A stretch of 64,000 bases of DNA from assembly GCA_963725085.1 (NCBI GenBank), contig CAVRXM010000005.1, positions 558,001 to 622,000 on the forward strand, read 5' to 3'. Position 1 is the first letter of the stretch. The number at the start of each line of letters is the position of its first letter. Positions 19,581-31,146 of the stretch are shown here, piece after piece. The notes beneath the pieces were generated by a model. It searched no databases. It saw only the letters and a program-made list of their open reading frames with translations, and was not told where the DNA came from. The position numbers were made by a program, and so were the translations under genes. Source of the DNA: VRUE01 sp963725085. GTDB taxonomy: Bacteria; Actinomycetota; Thermoleophilia; Solirubrobacterales; 70-9.

Positions 19581-20560
19581 GCCTTGCGCTCGTCACCGGC
19601 GGCCACGGCTTCGTCGGCTCGCACCTCGCGCGGGCGCTGCTCGAGCGGGGCGAGGCCGTCCGGGTCCTCGACCGGCCCGGGCCCCGCACTGCCGATGTCG
19701 GCGGGATCCGTCCGTCGGGGCTCGACCTGCTCGGGATCCGCGGCGAGGTCGAGGTCGTCGAGGCCGACCTCCGCGATGCCGAGGGGGTGGGGGAGGCGGT
19801 CGCCGGCGCGGGCTCGGTCTTCCATCTTGCGGCGCAGACGATCGTCGGCGTCGCGCGCGAATCGCCGCTCGAGACCCTCGAAGTCAACGTCCGAGGGGCG
19901 TGGAACGTGTTCGAGGCCTGCCGGGACAACGACGTCGAGCGGGTCCTGTTCGCGTCCTCGGACAAGGCCTACGGGTCGAGCCCCGAGCTCCCCTATCTCG
20001 AGGACTTCCCTCTGCGGGCGTCGTTTCCATACGACGCCAGCAAGGCGGCCGCGGACATCGTCGCCCGCAGCTACGCCCGGGCATACGGCCTGCCGCTCGC
20101 GGTGACGCGGTTCGCGAACGTTTACGGCGGCGGCGACCTCAACTTCTCGCGCCTGGTTCCCGAGACCGTTGTCGCCGTCCTCGACCGGCGGCGGCCGCAG
20201 ATCCGCTCCGACGGCAGCCCCGAGCGCGACTTCCTCCACGTCGACGACGCGGTCGCCGCCTATCTCGCGATCGCCTCGGCGCTGGGTGAGAACGGAACCG
20301 CCGGTCAGGCCTTCAACGCCGGCGGCGACCGGCCCCACTCGGTCCGCGAGGTCGTCGGACTGATCGCCGCCGCCGGCGGCGGCGACGTCGAGCCCGAGTA
20401 CCTTGGTGAGGGGAGCCCGGAGGGCGAGATCGACCGCCAGTTCGTCGACTCGACCAAGCTCCGCGAGCTGACCGGATGGCGCCCCGAGGTCGACCTGGCC
20501 AACGGCCTCAGCCGCACCCTCGAGTGGTATCGCGACCACCCGGATGCCCGGCCAGGCTGA
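19577..20560 (+). CDS. rfbG: NAD-dependent epimerase/dehydratase (CDP-glucose 4,6-dehydratase-like)
   Basis: 327 residues, extended short-chain dehydrogenase. NAD loop TGGHGFVGSHL (7-17); catalytic Tyr152 and Lys156 in PYDASKAAADIVARSYA; SSDKAYG (127-133); and the CDP-glucose dehydratase-like block RFANVYGGGDLNFSRLVPET. It would convert CDP-glucose to CDP-4-keto-6-deoxyglucose, the entry to 3,6-dideoxy or other deoxy sugars, using product from the preceding gene. GTG 19577 overlaps the previous stop. The DegT aminotransferase and acyltransferase at 9724-11373 could act later on such a keto sugar, but they lie in a different operon. Confidence 0.85.
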   Translation: MSLALVTGGHGFVGSHLARALLERGEAVRVLDRPGPRTADVGGIRPSGLDLLGIRGEVEVVEADLRDAEGVGEAVAGAGSVFHLAAQTIVGVARESPLETLEVNVRGAWNVFEACRDNDVERVLFASSDKAYGSSPELPYLEDFPLRASFPYDASKAAADIVARSYARAYGLPLAVTRFANVYGGGDLNFSRLVPETVVAVLDRRRPQIRSDGSPERDFLHVDDAVAAYLAIASALGENGTAGQAFNAGGDRPHSVREVVGLIAAAGGGDVEPEYLGEGSPEGEIDRQFVDSTKLRELTGWRPEVDLANGLSRTLEWYRDHPDARPG

Positions 20561-20583
20561 TCGAAGCCGACCGGAGCCGCGGA

Positions 20584-20589
20584 TAGCCT
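20584..20589 (+). promoter_or_regulatory. Candidate -10 box of lipoprotein gene (leaderless)
   Basis: TAGCCT, 8 nt before GTG 20598, with no ribosome binding site between. It supports GTG 20598 as the start. Confidence 0.4.
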
Positions 20590-20597
20590 GCCGCGCC

Positions 20598-21047
20598 GTG
20601 TCGATCAACGTGGGGATGAGCCTCTTCGCTGTGTCAGTGGCCGCCGTGACCAGCCTCTGCGTTATGGCCGGGTGTGGCGGCGGTGCGTCGTCGGTCGAAG
20701 CGCCCGATGGCCATTCCGTTAGTCCCTCTTCCAGCGGCGCAATGACCGCAGGCACAGTTGAACCGGGAATCGCGCAGAACCCTGTTGAACGCGGCCAGGA
20801 GGCAGCGGGTGCAAAGGTCCGAAAGGCGGTCGCGGGGCCGACCCACGCCAACCGGAGCGGGAGCGATGGCTCCAGCGCAAACGAAGATTCGAAGAAGGAT
20901 GAGAGGCGCGGCGGCGGCCACGGCGCCGTGGGCGTCCTCGACCAGCTTCGCCGCCTCGCCCGTGAACGCCTCAACGCGCTCGCCCAGAAGAAGCAGGGCA
21001 GGTCCGGGCAGGATGAGGGCCTCCGCATCCTCGAAATGCTGAGATAG
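20598..21047 (+). CDS. Small lipoprotein of unknown function
   Basis: 149 residues from GTG 20598. The N-terminal hydrophobic segment (MSLFAVSVAAVTSLCVMAGC) ends in a lipobox, VMAGC, followed by Gly-Gly-Gly, typical of a signal-peptidase II cleaved lipoprotein. The rest is low-complexity, polar and Ser/Gly/Lys rich, ending in a short basic helix (LDQLRRLARERLNALAQ). I do not recognise a family. The start could also be ATG 20616. It lies 4 bp before the YedK-family gene and probably shares its transcript. Confidence 0.6.
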   Translation: MSINVGMSLFAVSVAAVTSLCVMAGCGGGASSVEAPDGHSVSPSSSGAMTAGTVEPGIAQNPVERGQEAAGAKVRKAVAGPTHANRSGSDGSSANEDSKKDERRGGGHGAVGVLDQLRRLARERLNALAQKKQGRSGQDEGLRILEMLR

Positions 21048-21051
21048 GGGA

Positions 21052-21849
21052 ATGTGCGGCCGGTTCACGGTCACGACGAAGGACACGAAAGCGGTCGCTG
21101 ACCGTTTCCAGGTCGAGCTCGAACGCTCGCTCGAGCGGAACTCGGCCGGGAAGGCTCCGCCGCCCAGCAAGGAGCGCGCCAAACACGCGGCGCGTGGGCT
21201 CGAGCGCTTCAACGTCGCCCCGACCCAGGAGGTCCTGACGATTCGCTCCTCGCCGGACCCGGATGAGGCGGCCGAGGGCCTGCGCGAGGCTCGGATGATG
21301 CGCTGGGGCCTCGTCCCTCGCTGGGCCAAGGACCTCAAGGTCGGCTACCGGATGATCAACGCGAAAGCCGAGAACCTGACCTCGAGCAGGGCCTACTCGC
21401 CGCTGGTCGGAAAGTTTCGCCACCGCTGCCTGATCGTCGCCGACGGCTTCTATGAGTGGATGAAGGCCGAGGACCCGAAGCAGCCGCGCCAACCCTGGCG
21501 CTTCACGGTCGACGGGGGCGAGCCGTTCGCGTTCGCCGGGCTCTGCACGCGCAAGGAGTGGGAGGACGACGAGGAGCGCGGAATGGAGGACGGCTGGCTC
21601 TACAGCTGCACGATCGTGACGACGACGCCAAATGAGGTCGTCGCCAAAGTCCACGACCGGATGCCGACGATCCTGCCCTCAGCCGAGGCAGAGGCGGCAT
21701 GGCTGCGCCCCGACCTCGACGTCGAGGACGCGATCGCGATGTGCGCGCCGCTGCCGGCGGCGCGGATGGAGGGCGCTCCGGCCAACCCGAAGCTGAACAA
21801 GGTCGAGAAAGGGACCGAAGGCCCGGAGCTGCTGGTCGCTCCGGCCTAG
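21052..21849 (+). CDS. yedK: SOS response-associated peptidase (SRAP/HMCES/YedK family)
   Basis: 265 residues. The family's catalytic Cys is residue 2 (MCGRF), exposed after removal of Met. Other active-site motifs: RFNVAPTQ, RWGLVPRW, MINAKAE (Asn103), DGFYEW (Glu135), and VHDRMPTILP (His201). Known role: forms a thiazolidine crosslink with abasic sites in single-stranded DNA and shields them. It has a lineage-typical insertion near residues 20-50. Its stop overlaps by a few bases the convergent gene ending at 21846. ATG 21052 is fixed by the Cys2 requirement. Confidence 0.93.
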   Translation: MCGRFTVTTKDTKAVADRFQVELERSLERNSAGKAPPPSKERAKHAARGLERFNVAPTQEVLTIRSSPDPDEAAEGLREARMMRWGLVPRWAKDLKVGYRMINAKAENLTSSRAYSPLVGKFRHRCLIVADGFYEWMKAEDPKQPRQPWRFTVDGGEPFAFAGLCTRKEWEDDEERGMEDGWLYSCTIVTTTPNEVVAKVHDRMPTILPSAEAEAAWLRPDLDVEDAIAMCAPLPAARMEGAPANPKLNKVEKGTEGPELLVAPA

Positions 21850-22580
21850 GCGGGGCCAGCTTCGACGCGCCCGCCGGTCTTCGTCGTCGCGGTGCCGGCG
21901 GCGGTGTCGGTCGAGCAGACGATGCTCACCGTCGGCGGCGTGGTCGTCCGCCAGATCGACGCGAAACCGAGTTCGAGCGGCCTTTCGGGCTTTCCGTCGG
22001 GCAGGCCCCACTGCCACTCCTGCAGGGCCTGCTTGTACGGGGGCCAGCTGACGACGACGCCCGGCTGGTTGACGAATCGCTTCAGCGCGTCGTTGAATTC
22101 GAGCGCGGCGACGTCGGTTCCGTGCGAGTTGAACTCGACGACGACTTCATCCGGGAAGTCCTGCTTGAGCAGGTCTTCGCCGCTGCTCGAGCGGGGGTAG
22201 GAGGCGCGGCTGCCGGGAGTCTTTGCCGGGATCGTGCGCCGCGGGACATCGGTACGGCACCTCACCCGGCCCTGGCCGACGGCACTGCCCGCGTCGATCT
22301 TCAAGATCGCCGAGACCCGGAACAGCTTGTAGCCGGAGACGTTTTCTTCGGAGGTGCTGATCTGGGCGTTGGCGATCCGCATTGCACCGCCGCCGGGAAT
22401 CGAGACGTCGCGAGAGCTGGGGATCGGAACGGTCTTTTCCCATTCGAGCGCGACGATGCCGCTCAGCTTCGTCGAAGTCAGCAGCGGCGCGGCGACCGTC
22501 GCCAGCAGCCCGACCGCGACCACCGCGAGCGCCCCGCGCGGGGGCCGGGTCTCCATGATCCGCTCAAGCGCGCCCTTCAT
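21846..22580 (-). CDS. Membrane-anchored hypothetical protein
   Basis: 244 residues. One N-terminal transmembrane segment (about 16-36, ALAVVAVGLLATVAAPLL) is preceded by a short basic cytoplasmic end, so the rest should be outside the membrane. The extracellular part contains two Cys (VRCRTDV, IVCSTDT) that could pair, and a possible beta-rich fold. I do not recognise a domain. ATG 22580 has TAGGGT 8 nt upstream, the leaderless layout used by other genes here. It lies beside a tRNA gene on the same strand. Confidence 0.7.
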   Translation of the reverse strand: MKGALERIMETRPPRGALAVVAVGLLATVAAPLLTSTKLSGIVALEWEKTVPIPSSRDVSIPGGGAMRIANAQISTSEENVSGYKLFRVSAILKIDAGSAVGQGRVRCRTDVPRRTIPAKTPGSRASYPRSSSGEDLLKQDFPDEVVVEFNSHGTDVAALEFNDALKRFVNQPGVVVSWPPYKQALQEWQWGLPDGKPERPLELGFASIWRTTTPPTVSIVCSTDTAAGTATTKTGGRVEAGPA

Positions 22581-22588
22581 CGACGGCC

Positions 22589-22594
22589 ACCCTA
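22589..22594 (-). promoter_or_regulatory. Candidate -10 box of the membrane-anchored protein (leaderless)
   Basis: TAGGGT on the minus strand, 8 nt before ATG 22580. It lies between the tRNA 3' end and the gene. Confidence 0.4.
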
Positions 22595-22598
22595 CATA

Positions 22599-22672
22599 CG
22601 CGCCCGACAGGATTCGAACCTGTGGCCTCCGCCTCCGGAGGGCGGCGCTCTATCCAGCTGAGCTACGGGCGC
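22599..22672 (-). tRNA. tRNA-Arg (anticodon CCG)
   Basis: Full cloverleaf on the minus strand: acceptor GCGCCCG with CGGGCGC, D arm GCTC/GAGC, anticodon stem CCGCC/GGCGG with loop CTCCGGA (anticodon CCG at 22636-22638), T arm ACAGG/CCTGT with loop TTCGAAT. The 3' CCA is not encoded. It reads CGG codons, common in this GC-rich genome. Confidence 0.96.
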
Positions 22673-22695
22673 GGGACGCTCAGTCTAACTTCGCT

Positions 22696-22701
22696 TAGGC
22701 T
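22696..22701 (+). promoter_or_regulatory. Candidate -10 box of the uORF-rnz transcript
   Basis: TAGGCT, 6 nt before the uORF ATG 22708. The same hexamer and spacing precede dapF. Confidence 0.45.
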
Positions 22702-22707
22702 CGCGCC

Positions 22708-22776
22708 ATGAGCGCGGAGCGAGCAAGCGCGCATCTCTGGCTCTTCGCGCAGCGAGCGAAGCGCGGGGGGTGGTGA
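22708..22776 (+). CDS. Repeated upstream ORF, copy 1 (22 residues), coupled to rnz
   Basis: The short ORF begins MSAERASAHLWLFAQRAK and ends GGW; its TGA overlaps the ATG of rnz (TGATGG). A near-identical ORF occurs at 58861-58926 and a third at 45801-45866, each just before a gene start and without internal indels. Its ATG is 6 nt after a TAGGCT element, so it could be translated from a leaderless mRNA and pass ribosomes to rnz. It could instead be only a dispersed DNA repeat that happens to be open. Confidence 0.5.
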   Translation: MSAERASAHLWLFAQRAKRGGW

Positions 22777-23735
22777 TGGATCTCTCGGTCGCCTTTCTCG
22801 GCACCGGCGGGGCCGTGCCTTCGGCGCGGCGCTCGACCGCGAGCGTCCTCGTCGCCCGCGGGGGCGAACGGCTCCTGTTCGACTGCGGTGAGGGGACGCA
22901 GCGCCAGATGCAGCGCTCGCTCGGCCTCGTCCAGCTCGACGAGATCTACCTGACCCATTTCCACGCCGACCACATCCTCGGCCTGCCCGGGCTGCTCAAG
23001 ACCTACGACCTCACCGACCGCGAGAAGCCGCTGACGCTCTACGGCCCGCCCGGCCTCGAGGAGCTCTTCCGGACGCTCGGGAGGCTCGTCGGGCGCCTCA
23101 GCTTCCGCCTCGAACTGGTCGAGGTGGAGGAGGGCGACCGGGTCGACATCGACGGCGGCGAGATCCGCCCGTTCCCGGTCGAGCACAGCGTCCGCGCCTG
23201 CGGCTACGCCCTGGTCGAGGCCGACCGGCCGGGGCGCTTCGACCCTGACGTGGCGAAGGGGCTCGGGGTCGCCGAAGGCCCGGACTTCGCCGCCCTGCAG
23301 CGGGGGGAGACCGTCACCGGCGCCGACGGCCCGGTCGCGCCGGGCGACGTGATGGGCGAGGCGCGCCCGGGGCGCACGATCGTGCTCACCGGCGACACTG
23401 CGCCGTGCGCGGCGACCGTCGAGGCCTCGCGCGGCGCCGAGCTGCTGGTCCACGATGCGAGCTTCTCCGAGGAGGAGGCACAGCGGGCCGCCGATACCGG
23501 CCACTCGACCGTCGGCCAGGCCGCCGCGGTGGCCCGCGAGGCCGAGGTGAAGATGCTCGCCCTCGTCCACATCTCCTCCCGCTACCACGTCGGCAAGGTC
23601 CTCGAGGAGGCTCGCGAGGTCTACCCGCAGACCGTGGCGCCGCGCGACTTCGATGTCGTCGAGGTCCCGTTCGCCGAGCGGGGCGATCCCTTGCTCGTGC
23701 CGAGCGGAGCCAGGGACGCCGGCGGGGATGGGTAG
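22776..23735 (+). CDS. rnz: Ribonuclease Z (tRNA 3' processing endonuclease)
   Basis: 319 residues, metallo-beta-lactamase fold. Zinc motif LTHFHADHILGLPGLLKT (60-77), N-terminal FLGTGGAVPSARRSTAS, later VEHSVRACGYAL, VLTGDTAPC and HSTVGQAAAVA; together these are the bacterial tRNase Z set. It trims tRNA 3' trailers, needed here because the neighbouring tRNA-Arg lacks an encoded CCA. ATG 22776 overlaps the stop of a short upstream ORF; GTG 22770 is a possible alternative. Confidence 0.93.
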   Translation: MDLSVAFLGTGGAVPSARRSTASVLVARGGERLLFDCGEGTQRQMQRSLGLVQLDEIYLTHFHADHILGLPGLLKTYDLTDREKPLTLYGPPGLEELFRTLGRLVGRLSFRLELVEVEEGDRVDIDGGEIRPFPVEHSVRACGYALVEADRPGRFDPDVAKGLGVAEGPDFAALQRGETVTGADGPVAPGDVMGEARPGRTIVLTGDTAPCAATVEASRGAELLVHDASFSEEEAQRAADTGHSTVGQAAAVAREAEVKMLALVHISSRYHVGKVLEEAREVYPQTVAPRDFDVVEVPFAERGDPLLVPSGARDAGGDG

Positions 23736-23762
23736 GCCCTCGACGAGCCTCCCCATTTTGCG

Positions 23763-23787
23763 AGGAGGGGCCCACCCATCCCCTCCT
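23763..23787 (+). terminator. Hairpin after rnz, possible terminator
   Basis: Stem aggagggg (23763-23770) with cccctcct (23780-23787), loop of 9. It lies 27 bp after rnz and before the pyr leader. There is no T-run, so terminator function is unsure. Confidence 0.45.
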
Positions 23788-23810
23788 TCGCCGCTGCTAC
23801 ATTGAGGCTG

Positions 23811-23843
23811 TCCTTTAACCAGGTCCAGAGAGGCCGGGAAGGA
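23811..23843 (+). promoter_or_regulatory. PyrR-binding RNA hairpin in the pyr operon leader
   Basis: The stem base tcctt (23811-23815) pairs with aagga (23839-23843), and the loop region contains TCCAGAGAGGC (23824-23834), matching the known PyrR anti-antiterminator consensus. The 3' strand also carries the ribosome binding site (GGAAGGAG) of pyrR at 23852, so PyrR plus UMP would hide it. That is the translational mode known in mycobacteria rather than the Bacillus attenuation mode. Confidence 0.82.
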
Positions 23844-23851
23844 GCACCAGG

Positions 23852-24412
23852 ATGAGCGAGAAGGTCGTGCTCGCGCGCGACGACCTGAGGCGGACGCTGC
23901 GGCGGATCGCCCATGAGATCGCCGAGAAGAACCCGGAGGCGGACGGATTGGCGGTCGTCGGCATCCACACCCGGGGCGCCCTACTCGCCCGCCGCCTGCA
24001 CGCGATCCTCGGCGAGCTCACCGACGCCTCCGTCCCGATCGGCGACATCGACATCTCCTTCTACCGCGACGACGTCGGCTCGCAATCGCGCACCTCGCAG
24101 CCGGTCGTCCACTCCTCCCACATCGAGTTCGACCTCTCCGGCCGCACCGTCGTCCTCGTCGACGACGTCCTCTTCACCGGCCGCACGGTCCGCGCCGCGA
24201 TCGACGCCCTGTTCGACTACGGCAGGCCCGAGCGCGTGCAGCTCGCGGTCCTCTGCGACCGCGGCCACCGCGAGCTCCCGTTCCGGCCCGACTACGTCGG
24301 CAAGAACCTGCCGACGGCGCGTGGCGAGCGGGTGAACGTGCGGCTCGAGGAGGTCGACGAGGTCGACGAGGTCACCATCTCCGAGCCCCTACCAGCGGAG
24401 GCACTGACATGA
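23852..24412 (+). CDS. pyrR: Bifunctional pyr operon regulator / uracil phosphoribosyltransferase
   Basis: 186 residues. The PRPP-binding motif is VVLVDDVLFTGRTVRAAID (100-118); VVGIHTRGALLARRL and DISFYRDD are also typical of PyrR. It binds a specific mRNA hairpin in a UMP-dependent way and may also make UMP from uracil. A matching hairpin lies immediately upstream and overlaps its ribosome binding site, so it likely represses itself and, by coupling, the operon. Its stop overlaps the pyrB start (ATGA). Confidence 0.95.
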   Translation: MSEKVVLARDDLRRTLRRIAHEIAEKNPEADGLAVVGIHTRGALLARRLHAILGELTDASVPIGDIDISFYRDDVGSQSRTSQPVVHSSHIEFDLSGRTVVLVDDVLFTGRTVRAAIDALFDYGRPERVQLAVLCDRGHRELPFRPDYVGKNLPTARGERVNVRLEEVDEVDEVTISEPLPAEALT

Positions 24413-25374
24413 AGCACCTGCTCTCGATCGAGGAACTGTCACGCGAGGAGATCGAGGCGATCCTCGACCGGGCCGAGAGCTTCGCCGAGGTCGGCCGCCG
24501 CGACATCAAGAAAGTGCCGACCCTGCGCGGTCGCACCGTCGTCAGCCTCTTCTACGAGTCGAGCACGCGCACCAGCAGCTCCTTCGAGCTCGCCGCGAAG
24601 CGGCTCTCGGCGGACCTCGTATCGGTCAAGGCCGCCGGCTCCTCGGTCGACAAGGGCGAGTCGCTGAAGGACACCGTTGCGACCCTCTCCGCCTACGACC
24701 CCGCCGCGATCGTGATCCGCCATCCCCACGCCGGGGCGGCCCAGCTCGTCTCGCGCTGGACCGGCGCCGCGGTCGTCAACGCGGGCGACGGCAAGCACGA
24801 GCACCCGAGCCAGGCGCTGCTCGACACCTTCACCCTCCGCCGCCGGCTCGGCACCTTGGAGGGCAAGCGGATCTGGATCGTCGGCGACGTCCTTCACAGC
24901 CGCGTCGCCCGCTCGAACCTGATCGCCTTTCAGAGGATGGGCGCGGATGTGACGATCTGCGGGCCGCCGACCCTGATCCCGCGCGGGATCGAGGAGCTCG
25001 GGTGCGACGTAGCCCTCTCGCTCGACCGGCTCGAGGAGGCGGACGTCGTCTACGCGCTGCGGATGCAGCGGGAGCGGATGAGCGAGAGCTTCGTCCCCTC
25101 TCTGCGCGAGTACGCGGCCGCCTTCCAGATCGACACCCGGCGGCTCAACCCTCGCCAGCTCCTGATGCATCCGGGGCCGGTCAACCGCGGGGTCGAGCTC
25201 TCCGGAGAGGCGCTCGACTCTCCGCAGTCGCTCGTCGCCGAGCAGGTCGCCGCCGGGCTGGTGGTGAGGATGGCGATCCTCTTCGAGCTGCTCGCCGGGC
25301 CCGACCGCACCCCCTCGCCCGAGGGCGAGGGCGAGGGGTCCGACCGGCCGACCCCGATCGGGCAGCCGGCTTGA
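24409..25374 (+). CDS. pyrB: Aspartate carbamoyltransferase catalytic subunit
   Basis: 321 residues. Carbamoyl-phosphate loop YESSTRTSSSFELAAKRL (about 47-64), second-domain KHEHPSQALLDTFTL, and HPGPVNRGVEL near the C-terminus. It catalyses carbamoyl phosphate plus aspartate to carbamoyl-aspartate, the first committed pyrimidine step. There is no pyrI nearby, so it is probably controlled by expression. A short Pro/Glu/Gly-rich tail (about 300-321, DRTPSPEGEGEGSDRP) extends beyond the usual end. It overlaps pyrR at the start and pyrC at the end. Confidence 0.96.
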   Translation: MKHLLSIEELSREEIEAILDRAESFAEVGRRDIKKVPTLRGRTVVSLFYESSTRTSSSFELAAKRLSADLVSVKAAGSSVDKGESLKDTVATLSAYDPAAIVIRHPHAGAAQLVSRWTGAAVVNAGDGKHEHPSQALLDTFTLRRRLGTLEGKRIWIVGDVLHSRVARSNLIAFQRMGADVTICGPPTLIPRGIEELGCDVALSLDRLEEADVVYALRMQRERMSESFVPSLREYAAAFQIDTRRLNPRQLLMHPGPVNRGVELSGEALDSPQSLVAEQVAAGLVVRMAILFELLAGPDRTPSPEGEGEGSDRPTPIGQPA

Positions 25375-26742
25375 GCGGCGGGCCGGACAGGGTGAGCCTC
25401 TCCGAGGCCCTCGACATCCGGGCGGGGGACCTCCCCGACCTGATCCTGCGCGGCGCGACCGTCCTCGACCCGGTGGCTGGGATCGACGGCCCCCACGACA
25501 TCGTCATCCGCAGGGGCCGGATCGCCGAGCTCACCGCTCCCGGCGCCGCCGATGTCGACGGCGCCGAGGTCGTCGAGGCGGATGGGACGCACGCCTTCCC
25601 CGGCTTCTTCGACCCCCACGTCCACCTCCGCACGCCGGGCCACGAGCACAAGGAGGACATCGAAACCGGGACCCGGGCCGCCGCCGCCGGGGGCTACTGC
25701 GGAATCCTGGCGATGGCGAACACCGAGCCGCCCGTCTCGACGCCGGCCGACGTCGCCGCCCTCCGCGAGCAGGCGGCGGCCGACGCCTCGGTCCAGGTCG
25801 GATTCCTGGCGACGGTCACCGCCGGCATGAGGGGCGAGGAGCTGACCGAGATGGTGGCGCTGCGCGAAGCCGGGGCGATCGGTTTCACCGACGACGGCCT
25901 GCCGATCGCCAGCGCCCGGATCATGCGCCGCGCGCTCCAGTACCAGCGCCTCTGCGGCGGGACGATCGCCCTCCACGAGGAGGACCCGGACCTTTCCGGC
26001 GACGGCGTCATGCACGAGGGCCCGGTCTCGGCCGCGCTCGGCCTCGCCGGAATCCCCTCGGTCTCCGAGGCGACGATGATCGCCCGCGACGCGGCCCTCG
26101 CCGCCTACGAGGAGGCGCGGATCCACGTCCAGCACCTCTCCGCGGCCGAGTCGGTCGACGCGGTCGGTGCCGCCAAGGCCGCCGGGGTCGCGATCAGCGC
26201 CGAGGCCAGCCCTCACCACCTCTGCCTGACCGACGAGGAGGTCCGCAGCCTCGACCCCAACCGCTTCAAGATGAATCCGCCGCTGCGCTCCGAGGCGCGA
26301 CCGGCAGGCGCTGATCGAGGGCCTCCGCGACGGCACGATCGAGTGCATCGCCACCGACCACGCGCCGCACGAGCCCGAGGAAAAGGAGGTCCCTTTCGAG
26401 CAGGCGGCGATGGGGGTAACCGGGCTGGAGACCGCGTTCGCCGCGATCCACACCGACCTCATCCTCCCCGGCGTCCTCGACCTCGCGCTCGTCGTCGAGC
26501 GGATGTCGGGCGGGGCCGAGCCGTTCGGCCTCGAGCGGCCCTCGCTGGCGCCGGGCTCGGAGGCGAACATCGCCCTCTGCGACCTCGAGGCCGAGTGGAC
26601 GGTGGGGGAGGAGGGCTTCGAGAGCCGGTCCCACAACTCGTGGTGCGACGGGCGCTCGCTGACCGGCCGGGTCCTGATGACCGTCGCCGGCGGCCAGGTC
26701 GCCTACCGCCTGCGCTCTTTTTCGCTGGGGGTCGCGCAGTGA
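25371..26742 (+). CDS. pyrC: Dihydroorotase (one frameshift)
   Basis: About 456 residues, class I amidohydrolase. Metal ligands in FFDPHVHLRTPGHEHKED, VQHLSAAESVDAV and CIATDHAPH; substrate region NPPLRSEA. The frame moves by one near 26301 (GCG C GAC) between PLRSEA and ALIEGLRDGTIECIATDHAP, with both sides well conserved. Start TTG 25371 overlaps the pyrB stop (TTGA); GTG 25392 is an alternative that removes seven residues. It closes carbamoyl-aspartate to dihydroorotate. The stop overlaps carA. Confidence 0.92.
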
Positions 26743-27863
26743 CCCGCGAAATGATCCCCGGGTACATCCTGCTCGAGGACGGGACCCGGTTCGAGGGCGA
26801 GCTCTGCGCCGCCCCCGAGCAGGTCACCGGTGAGGTCGTCTTCAACACCTCGATGACCGGCTACCAGGAGTCGGTGACCGACCCCTCCTACGCGGGCCAG
26901 ATCATCGTCTTCACCTATCCGCTGGTCGGCAACTACGGGGTCTCGGCCGAGGCGATGGAGTCCGACCGCGCCCACGCCCGCGGCGTGGTCATGCGCGACG
27001 CCAAGAACCGCGAGGACGTCGCCAGCGCCGAGGGCGGCTGGCTCGATTGGCTGAGCGACTGCGGCGTGCCGGGAATCAGCGGCGTCGACACCAGGGCGCT
27101 GGTCCGCCACATTCGCGACCGCGGCGCGATGCGCGGCGGGATCTTCGCCGCCGAGCTCGACGAGAGCGAGGCCCGCGAACGCGTCGGCGCCGAGCCCTCG
27201 ATGGACGGCGCCGACCTCGCCGCCACGGTCACCCCGCCCGAGCCGGTCCGCTTCGACGGCGACGGCCCCCACGTGGTCGGGATCGACACCGGGGTCAAGC
27301 TCAACATCGTCCGCCAGCTGCGCGAGCACGGATGCCGCCTGACCCTGCTTCCCTGCACCCACAGCGCCGAGCAGGTCCTCGCCGAGGACCCCGACATCGT
27401 CTTCCTCGCCAACGGCCCCGGCGACCCCGCCGCGCTCGACTACATCGTCAAGACCGTCCGCGACCTGGTCGGCGTCAGGCCGGTGTTCGGGATCTGCCTC
27501 GGCCACCAGCTCCTCTGCCGCGCGGTCGGCCTCGAGACCTTCAAGCTCCCGTTCGGCCACCGCGGCGCCAACCACCCGGTCAAGGACCTGGCGACGGGCC
27601 GGATCGACATCACCTCCCAGAACCACGGGTTCGCCGTCCAGGGGCCCGGCGGCGAGCCGAAGATCGAGGGCGACGAGCCGGTCCGCTGGGAGACCGACTT
27701 CGGCGCCGCCGAGCTCTCCCACCTGAACCTCTACGACCGCACCGTCGAGGGCCTCGTCCTCAAGGACGTCCCCGGCGCCACGGTCCAGTACCACCCCGAG
27801 GCGGGCCCCGGCCCGCACGACGCCCGCCACCTCTTCGACGAGTTCCTGACGCTGGCAAACTGA
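26739..27863 (+). CDS. carA: Carbamoyl-phosphate synthase small (glutaminase) subunit
   Basis: 374 residues. N-terminal CarA domain (GEVVFNTSMTGYQESVTDPSY), then a class I amidotransferase domain with FLANGPGDP, nucleophile Cys253 in FGICLGHQLLC, and the His-Glu pair in QYHPEAGPGPHD. It supplies ammonia from glutamine to CarB for pyrimidines and arginine. GTG 26739 overlaps the pyrC stop. Confidence 0.96.
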   Translation: MTREMIPGYILLEDGTRFEGELCAAPEQVTGEVVFNTSMTGYQESVTDPSYAGQIIVFTYPLVGNYGVSAEAMESDRAHARGVVMRDAKNREDVASAEGGWLDWLSDCGVPGISGVDTRALVRHIRDRGAMRGGIFAAELDESEARERVGAEPSMDGADLAATVTPPEPVRFDGDGPHVVGIDTGVKLNIVRQLREHGCRLTLLPCTHSAEQVLAEDPDIVFLANGPGDPAALDYIVKTVRDLVGVRPVFGICLGHQLLCRAVGLETFKLPFGHRGANHPVKDLATGRIDITSQNHGFAVQGPGGEPKIEGDEPVRWETDFGAAELSHLNLYDRTVEGLVLKDVPGATVQYHPEAGPGPHDARHLFDEFLTLAN

Positions 27864-27970
27864 TGAAGATACGTGCCTCCGCTCCGCGCGCGGACGCGGA
27901 AGCGAGCAGATATGGACAGGCCTCCGGTGCCGCGTGAATGCGGGCGAGCGCGAGCAGAGCACGCGAGCGG
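27864..27970 (+). other. carA-carB spacer with GC-rich degenerate repeats
   Basis: A 107-bp gap, unusual inside this otherwise overlapping operon. It contains short palindromic GC-rich strings (ccgcgcgcgg near 27884) and a string related to the gcgagc-rich repeats seen near 22710, 57010 and 58870. No ORF, promoter or terminator is convincing. Confidence 0.4.
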
Positions 27971-31112
<3,142 letters not shown>

Positions 31113-31146
31113 TGGACGGCCCCGCTCCCGCGTCCGGGGGTGGCGG

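Noticed and set aside
27938..27970. Earlier ATG (27938) as the carB start
   Set aside because: It adds a repetitive Arg/Ala/Ser peptide that is not part of CarB; MPRREDIRKILLIGSG from 27971 matches the family.
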